This document shows, in pieces, positions 6,995 through 10,842 of a stretch of 10,842 nucleotides of DNA. The stretch spans positions 1 through 10,842 of the forward strand of contig CAMQPJ010000025.1 of the NCBI GenBank assembly GCA_947003675.1. Reading direction: 5' to 3'. The stretch comes from an uncultured Collinsella sp. GTDB taxonomy: Bacteria > Actinomycetota > Coriobacteriia > Coriobacteriales > Coriobacteriaceae. Each line of letters opens with the position of its first letter. Within the stretch, counting starts at the first letter, position 1. The notes beneath the pieces are model-generated. The model did no database searches, was not told the origin of the DNA, and worked only from the letters and a program-made list of their open reading frames with translations. Both the position numbers and the translations under genes were made by a program.

Positions 6995-7027
6995 GCGGCG
7001 GGCGGGTTGCGACAGCCTTCCCGCCGC
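6995..7027 (+). terminator. Possible terminator after the DegV-family gene
   Basis: GCGGCGGG (6995-7002) pairs with CCCGCCGC (7020-7027) in an 8-bp all-G/C stem. An extra GG/CC can form inside the 17-base loop. It begins 32 bp after the stop codon and is followed by TCTTG, a weak T-run. Position and strength fit a terminator, but the tail is poor. Confidence 0.45.
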
Positions 7028-7149
7028 TCTTGCGTAGGGCCAAATAGGACAACCCAATTGACCGCTAAACCGTTTCGCCATCATGCGTATGGGCTAGAAT
7101 GATTCTGGCATTTATGTAGCTAAAACCAATGAGAGGCAAGGTAGCGGGA

Positions 7150-7968
7150 ATGGCTGAGATGACGCTCGAGGGTGTGGACGCTCGTCCCGAGGACTCTGCG
7201 TTTGCCCTGGGCCGCGTACATTCGATTGAGACGATGGGAACGGTCGATGGACCCGGCATCCGCTTTGTGGTGTTTGTTCAGGGCTGCCCCATGCGCTGTG
7301 CGTATTGCCACAACCCCGATACCTGGTCGGTTAACGGCGGCACGATGGTGACCGTCGAGCACCTGATGGACGAGTTCCAGAGCAACCATGAGTTTTACCG
7401 GAGCGGTGGTATTACGGTGTCCGGCGGTGAGCCGCTCCTGCAGCCCGCGTTTTTAGCCGACCTGTTCCGCGCCATGCACAATAACCCCGATGGTCGCGTG
7501 CATACCTGCTTGGATAGCTGCGGCTATGCGTTCGATCCCGCGCATCCCGAGAAGTTCGATGCCGTACTCAACGAGACCGATATGGTGCTGCTCGACATTA
7601 AACACGCCGATCCCGTCGAGCATAAAAAGCTGACCGGTTGCGATCCCGCACGCATCCTGGCGTTTGGTGATGAGCTTGCCCGTCGCAAGATTAAGGTCGT
7701 TATCCGCCACGTGGTGGTGCCCGGCATTACCGATACGGTTGAGGAGTGCGAGGCACTCGGTCGTCTGATCGCTCCATGGCACAACGTGGTGGGCCTGGAA
7801 ATGCTGCCGTATCACACGATGGGCGTTGTCAAGTACGAGCAGCTGGGCATTCCCTATAAGCTCGAGGGCGTTCCACAGATGGATACCGCGCGCATGCCCG
7901 AGCTGCGCAGCGCCGTCATGACGGGCATGAAAAAGCGCCGCGCGGAACTCAAAAACGCCATCGGCTAG
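7150..7968 (+). CDS. pflA: Pyruvate formate-lyase activating enzyme (radical SAM)
   Basis: This 272-residue radical SAM enzyme uses a [4Fe-4S] cluster and S-adenosylmethionine to place the glycyl radical on pyruvate formate-lyase in anaerobic mixed-acid fermentation. Visible are SIETMGTVDGPGIRFVVF (the activase signature), the cluster cysteines 46, 50 and 53 in CPMRCAYCHNPDTW, the SAM-binding VSGGEPLLQ, and the C-terminal LEMLPYHTMGVVKYEQLG typical of PflA. The ATG at 7150 is preferred because AAGG (7138-7141) lies eight bases before it; the upstream in-frame ATG at 7129 has no ribosome site, and 7159 is also possible. A TAGAAT -10-like box at 7095-7100 lacks a good -35. The partner pflB is not in the window. 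The N-terminus is about 17 residues longer than in E. coli PflA. Activases of other glycyl-radical enzymes are similar, but this lacks their extra ferredoxin insert. Confidence 0.93.
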   Translation: MAEMTLEGVDARPEDSAFALGRVHSIETMGTVDGPGIRFVVFVQGCPMRCAYCHNPDTWSVNGGTMVTVEHLMDEFQSNHEFYRSGGITVSGGEPLLQPAFLADLFRAMHNNPDGRVHTCLDSCGYAFDPAHPEKFDAVLNETDMVLLDIKHADPVEHKKLTGCDPARILAFGDELARRKIKVVIRHVVVPGITDTVEECEALGRLIAPWHNVVGLEMLPYHTMGVVKYEQLGIPYKLEGVPQMDTARMPELRSAVMTGMKKRRAELKNAIG

Positions 7969-7988
7969 CGAGTCATTTTCGCCCCCAA

Positions 7989-8023
7989 GGGCACTCATTG
8001 GGGACAGACTTAAATGAGTGCCC
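7989..8023. repeat. REP-like short palindrome
   Basis: GGGCACTCATT (7989-7999) pairs perfectly with AATGAGTGCCC (8013-8023) around a 13-base loop containing GGGGACAGACTTA. It begins 21 bp after the pflA stop. A GGGGACAGACTTA core in a small palindrome recalls REP elements mobilised by REP-associated tyrosine transposases. I infer such an origin; no transposase gene is present here. It might also end pflA transcription, though no T-run follows. Confidence 0.55.
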
Positions 8024-8059
8024 CCGGGCACCTAGTTGATTGCTAAAGAGCCCCGTCAA

Positions 8060-8124
8060 GTTGCGGTGGAATAGTTCTTGTTTTTCGGCTTATGCCGCCC
8101 AAACAGGAACTATTCCACCGCAAC
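8060..8124. repeat. Long inverted repeat with 24-bp arms
   Basis: Positions 8060-8083 pair with 8101-8124 over 24 bp with one G-U wobble (8078/8106). Inside, CGGC (8086-8089) pairs with GCCG (8094-8097) around a TTAT loop, separated by a small internal loop. The left arm begins GTTGCGGTGGAATAGTTC. The near-perfect symmetry suggests a dispersed palindromic repeat or a bidirectional terminator of pflA. There is no T-run directly after it, which favours the repeat. Confidence 0.7.
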
Positions 8125-8220
8125 ACTGCGTTTTGGGCGGAGATGCGCAACAGAATCGTGCCATTTGGATAAATACGCTTGTGGTTTCTTTAGAGACACC
8201 TTAAACGCCGCTGAATATCT

Positions 8221-8248
8221 TTGGAAAGAAATGCCTGCTCGGTATTAT
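8221..8248 (+). promoter_or_regulatory. Promoter of the serine hydrolase gene
   Basis: TTGGAA (8221-8226) and TATTAT (8243-8248), separated by 16 bp, match four and five of six consensus positions. RNA would start near 8255, about 30 bases before the GTG start. Confidence 0.5.
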
Positions 8249-8285
8249 GCTGCTCGTATATGAACGGTAGCAGTCAGGAGACCAC

Positions 8286-9404
8286 GTGCGAAACAACGCA
8301 TCGCGGGACGAGTATGTGCCGCAGCATAGCAGCAGATATGAGACGAAGGGCACGTCTTCGCGTGGCCTTGCTGGCGCTCGCATCCGCGTGACGAAGATCG
8401 CCGCCATTGGGATGCTGACGTTGACGGTTATTATCCTCGGAATTACCGCCAAAACCTACGCGTCGGAGCGAATGGCACACTCAGATGCGTCAACGGTACA
8501 GACGCAAAACAAAAAGGTCTCTGAATCTAAAGCCACCGCAAGTCAAACCCTGTCGACAGCGAGCCTCAAGACGAGGCTTTCGAAGGCGGACTTTAACGAT
8601 ATTCCCTCAGGCGATACCGTGCAGACCTTCTCACTGGTTGATGACCAGATCCCCGCCCTGGAGGATGAGAGCCTCGCCGCGCTCCAAGATGCCCTGAGTC
8701 AGGCGCAGGAGCTGGGCGATGTGGGCGTAGTGTTCTACGACCTATCGAGCGGCAAGGGCGTGACGTATAACGCGGACGCCGAGGTGTACGGTGCGAGTAG
8801 CTACAAGGCACTCTATGCGCTGTACATCTGCGAATCTCTGGTCGAGACGGGCCGGGTCTCACTCAATGATTCCCTTGGCACCTATGGCGGCTACAACATG
8901 GGCTGGCAGACGGTGCGCGACCTGATCGAGGCCGCGGTCGATAATTCGGACAACGATTCGTTTATCGCGTTGCGTGCGGCGTTTGACCGTGTCGGTTACG
9001 AGGATTGGATTTTCGGTCTTGGCGTCGATTACGATACCGCACTCGATCCGATGAGTGATTTTCCCACTTATTGCCCGCGCACCTCGGCCAAGTTGTGGTG
9101 CGAGATGAGCGAGTATCTGAGCCATGATACCGAGACGTCACAATGGCTGTCGGGCCTTCTGGCCTCTACGGCCCGATCGTTTATTCGTGACGGCATTGCG
9201 GACGACCAAGCCTTGGTGCGCAACAAGGCAGGCTGGATTAGCGAGGATGGTTGCTATTCGACATGCGATGCGGGCCTTATCGACATCGATGGCCGTACCT
9301 ATGTCATGAGCATCATGACATCGATGCCGTGGAGCGACCGCTCGAGCGAGGTTACGGCTGCGATTGCAAAGGCTCTGTTTGATACGCGAGCTGCGCTGGC
9401 CTAG
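8286..9404 (+). CDS. Membrane-anchored serine hydrolase, class A beta-lactamase fold
   Basis: This 372-residue protein starts at a GTG with CAGGAG (8275-8280) five bases upstream. A cytoplasmic basic segment (1-36) is followed by one membrane span (about 37-58), a Ser/Thr/Ala/Lys-rich linker to about 105, and an extracytoplasmic domain like the 'Beta-lactamase enzyme family' (Beta-lactamase2). All three active-site elements are visible: Ser171-Ser-Tyr-Lys174 (SxxK), Ser221-Asp-Asn (SDN) and Lys314-Ala-Gly (in place of KTG). The region where class A enzymes carry the deacylating glutamate (ExxLN) reads DFPTYCPRTSAKLW, with no obvious counterpart. It is therefore probably a cell-wall-related acyltransferase/hydrolase rather than a true antibiotic-degrading enzyme, but activity is not shown by sequence. 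Cysteines at 182, 263 and 272 are unusual outside the membrane. It appears to be a single-gene unit. Confidence 0.85.
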   Translation: MRNNASRDEYVPQHSSRYETKGTSSRGLAGARIRVTKIAAIGMLTLTVIILGITAKTYASERMAHSDASTVQTQNKKVSESKATASQTLSTASLKTRLSKADFNDIPSGDTVQTFSLVDDQIPALEDESLAALQDALSQAQELGDVGVVFYDLSSGKGVTYNADAEVYGASSYKALYALYICESLVETGRVSLNDSLGTYGGYNMGWQTVRDLIEAAVDNSDNDSFIALRAAFDRVGYEDWIFGLGVDYDTALDPMSDFPTYCPRTSAKLWCEMSEYLSHDTETSQWLSGLLASTARSFIRDGIADDQALVRNKAGWISEDGCYSTCDAGLIDIDGRTYVMSIMTSMPWSDRSSEVTAAIAKALFDTRAALA

Positions 9405-9411
9405 CGTGTTC

Positions 9412-9428
9412 GTTTGACGAGGTCAAAC
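9412..9428. promoter_or_regulatory. Palindrome in the mtnN upstream region
   Basis: GTTTGAC (9412-9418) and GTCAAAC (9422-9428) form a perfect 7-bp inverted repeat around GAG, eight bases after the serine hydrolase stop. No T-run follows. It contains TTGACG (9414-9419), usable as a -35 box, with TACCAT (9439-9444) a weak -10 after 19 bp. It may be an operator over the mtnN promoter or a weak terminator. Confidence 0.4.
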
Positions 9429-9482
9429 AAAATGCTGGTACCATACCGTGGTTGAGAATTTCGTATAGGTTTGGGGAATGGC

Positions 9483-10223
9483 ATGGCTACAATCGCGATT
9501 ATCGGCGCACTCGAAAAAGAGATCATGCAGATTAAGGAAGAGTTGAGTAACGCTTGCATGGTACAGGAGGCGGGCTTGAACGTTGTGACCGGCGGGCTCG
9601 ACGGTCTGTCGATTGTCGCCACGACGGCGGGCATGGGCACGGTAAACGCTGCCGCCGCAACACAGCACCTCATTAGCAAGTATGCTCCGCAGGCAGTTGT
9701 GCTTTCGGGTATCGCGGGCGGTTTGAACCCCAAGCTCCATATCGATGACGTGGTCATCGGCAAACGCCTGCGCTATCTGGATACCGATACCGCGCTTATC
9801 GCCGAGTCTGCACCGGGGCTCGAGGAGTTTGGCTCGACGCCTGCGCTGGTCGATATTGCTGCCGATGTGCTTGCTGAGCGTGGCTTTGTCAACGCTTCGA
9901 CAAATGCAGCCGCCTCGAACGAGGGCACAAAGCAGTTCCTGGTCGGCACGATTGCCACGGGTAACCGCTTTGTGACGGGCGCCGCCATGCGCAACGACGC
10001 TATCGAGGCGACGCATGCCGATTGTGTTGGCATGGAGGGCGCGGCAATTGCCCATGTCGCAACCAAAAATGGTGTCGATTGCCTGGTGCTGCGCGCTATC
10101 AGCGATAATTGTGACGAGGCGTACGATGCGATTTGCGACCGCGAGTTCGATCTGTTCGAGTATGCTCGTACCGCGAGTGGCATTACGCTCGATATCGTTC
10201 GCCGTATCGCTGCTACCTATTAG
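9483..10223 (+). CDS. mtnN: 5'-methylthioadenosine/S-adenosylhomocysteine nucleosidase
   Basis: This 246-residue cytoplasmic enzyme removes adenine from methylthioadenosine, S-adenosylhomocysteine and 5'-deoxyadenosine. It recycles SAM by-products and yields S-ribosylhomocysteine. The E. coli catalytic residues have counterparts: Glu13 (in IIGALEKEI), Glu185 (in GMEGAAIAHV) and Asp208 (in RAISD). TAGMGTVNAAAATQ and SGIAGGL are family phosphate/ribose-binding stretches. The ATG at 9483 has GGGGAA (9473-9478) just upstream; an in-frame TTG at 9471 is less likely. It is 79 bp after the serine hydrolase and 38 bp before engB, so it may share a transcript with engB. Removal of 5'-deoxyadenosine, a radical SAM by-product, would serve enzymes such as the upstream pflA product, though nothing shows co-regulation. 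Confidence 0.95.
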   Translation: MATIAIIGALEKEIMQIKEELSNACMVQEAGLNVVTGGLDGLSIVATTAGMGTVNAAAATQHLISKYAPQAVVLSGIAGGLNPKLHIDDVVIGKRLRYLDTDTALIAESAPGLEEFGSTPALVDIAADVLAERGFVNASTNAAASNEGTKQFLVGTIATGNRFVTGAAMRNDAIEATHADCVGMEGAAIAHVATKNGVDCLVLRAISDNCDEAYDAICDREFDLFEYARTASGITLDIVRRIAATY

Positions 10224-10261
10224 CGCGCTCTTTTGTAAGAACCTACGACCAAGGAGTGTCC

Positions 10262-10842
10262 ATGGCCGATTCAATTAACTACCAGCTTGCCAAGTTCGTT
10301 GCCAGCTATGGCAAGGTTTCGCAGATTCCCGAGTCCACCTGCCCCGAGGTGAGCTTCGTCGGCCGCTCCAACGTGGGCAAGTCGTCGATCATGAACAAGC
10401 TTTTTGGCCGCAAGAACCTCGTCAAGGTTTCGAGCACACCGGGCAAGACGAGCAATATCAATTTCTTCGAGGCCGATGACGTGCACTTCGTTGACCTGCC
10501 GGGCTATGGTTTCGCCCGTCGTTCCAAGGCCGAGCGTGACCGTTGGGCAGAACTTATCGGCGACTTCTTCGACTCGGAGCGCAGCTTTAACCTGGTCGTG
10601 TCGCTGGTGGATATTCGTCACGACCCCAGTAAGCTCGACCATGACATGATCGACTACCTGCAGGGCAACGAGTTCAACTTTATCGTTTGCCTCACCAAGG
10701 CCGACAAGCTCAGCCGCACCCAGCAAGCCCGCCAGGCAGCAGCCATCAAAAAGCAGCTCAACGTCCCGGCCGAGAACGTGATCATCACAAGCTCCCAAAC
10801 CGGTACCGGCATCGACGAACTCAAAAAGCGCATCGCCGAGGC
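10262..10842 (+). CDS. engB: Ribosome biogenesis GTPase EngB (YihA/YsxC), partial at window end
   Basis: This TrmE-Era-EngA-EngB-type GTPase is needed for late assembly of the 50S ribosomal subunit. The GTP-binding motifs are complete: G1 GRSNVGKS (34-41), G2 around TPGKT (59-63), G3 DLPG (78-81), G4 TKAD (145-148) and G5 near SSQ (177-179). The start at 10262 has a strong AAGGAG (10251-10256) at five bases. About 193 codons are present with no stop before the edge. Family members are around 195-205 residues, so only a short C-terminal piece should be missing. The gene follows mtnN closely and may be translated from the same transcript. Confidence 0.95.
   Translation, partial: MADSINYQLAKFVASYGKVSQIPESTCPEVSFVGRSNVGKSSIMNKLFGRKNLVKVSSTPGKTSNINFFEADDVHFVDLPGYGFARRSKAERDRWAELIGDFFDSERSFNLVVSLVDIRHDPSKLDHDMIDYLQGNEFNFIVCLTKADKLSRTQQARQAAAIKKQLNVPAENVIITSSQTGTGIDELKKRIAE

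Larger units (their letters stand above)
7969..8285. other. 317-bp intergenic region with two palindromes
   Basis: The gap between pflA and the serine hydrolase holds a short palindrome (7989-8023), a long inverted repeat (8060-8124) and, near its right end, a promoter (8221-8248). An open frame at 8078-8263 runs through the repeat arm, has no ribosome site and resembles nothing I recognise, so I do not call it a gene. In 8125-8220 I see only TTTGGGCGG (8132-8140), the complement of 8095-8103 inside the repeat. Confidence 0.8.

Noticed and set aside
7058..7100. TTGACC (7058-7063) and TAGAAT (7095-7100) as the pflA promoter
   Set aside because: The spacer would be 31 bp, too long for a sigma-70 promoter; TAGAAT may still act as a -10 with an unseen -35.
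8078..8263. Small open frame (61 codons) in the gap before the serine hydrolase
   Set aside because: It starts inside the arm of the long inverted repeat, has no ribosome site and no recognisable similarity.

Overview
The window looks like a chromosomal segment of a GC-rich, anaerobic, gut-type actinobacterium. Collinsella (Coriobacteriia) is my best guess. The reasons are gene style, G/C-rich third codon positions, a sucrose-type PTS locus, a pyruvate formate-lyase activase and REP-like palindromes between genes. This is recognition by eye, not a database result. All nine genes I support are on the + strand. The first 60 bases are almost pure C and probably mark a contig end or sequencing artefact.

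Region 1 (about 180-5832) is a beta-fructoside utilisation locus. A LacI-family regulator (215-1225) is followed by an atypical GH32 enzyme (1409-2791), a PTS EIIBC permease of the sucrose/glucose superfamily (2837-4288) and a canonical GH32 sucrose-6-phosphate hydrolase (4390-5832). Four copies of a 17-bp motif, G.AAACG..TGACAT.T, lie before the regulator and between it and the first GH32 gene. Two are in perfect tandem over a TTGACA-17-TATCTT promoter. The likely logic is that the regulator represses itself and the operon until an intracellular sugar or sugar phosphate releases it. The PTS then imports and phosphorylates a beta-fructoside, and the two cytoplasmic GH32 enzymes cleave different phosphorylated products. 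No EIIA domain and no fructokinase are encoded here. A 17-bp hairpin separates the permease gene from the last hydrolase gene and may tune its expression.

Region 2 (5833-7968) holds a DegV-family fatty-acid-binding protein (6109-6963) behind a highly structured leader, and a pyruvate formate-lyase activating enzyme (7150-7968) without its partner pflB. Region 3 (7969-8285) is a 317-bp gap with two unrelated palindromes: a short REP-like one and a long one with 24-bp arms. Region 4 (8286-10842) holds a membrane-anchored serine hydrolase of the class A beta-lactamase fold, 5'-methylthioadenosine/S-adenosylhomocysteine nucleosidase, and the ribosome-assembly GTPase EngB, cut by the window edge.

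Most of the window is ordinary core and accessory metabolism. The items most worth a second look are the GH32 enzyme with a rewritten active-site motif set, the tandem operator array, the predicted three-way-junction leader upstream of the DegV gene, and the long inverted repeat at 8060-8124. I found no CRISPR array, tRNA, rRNA, insertion sequence or phage gene.
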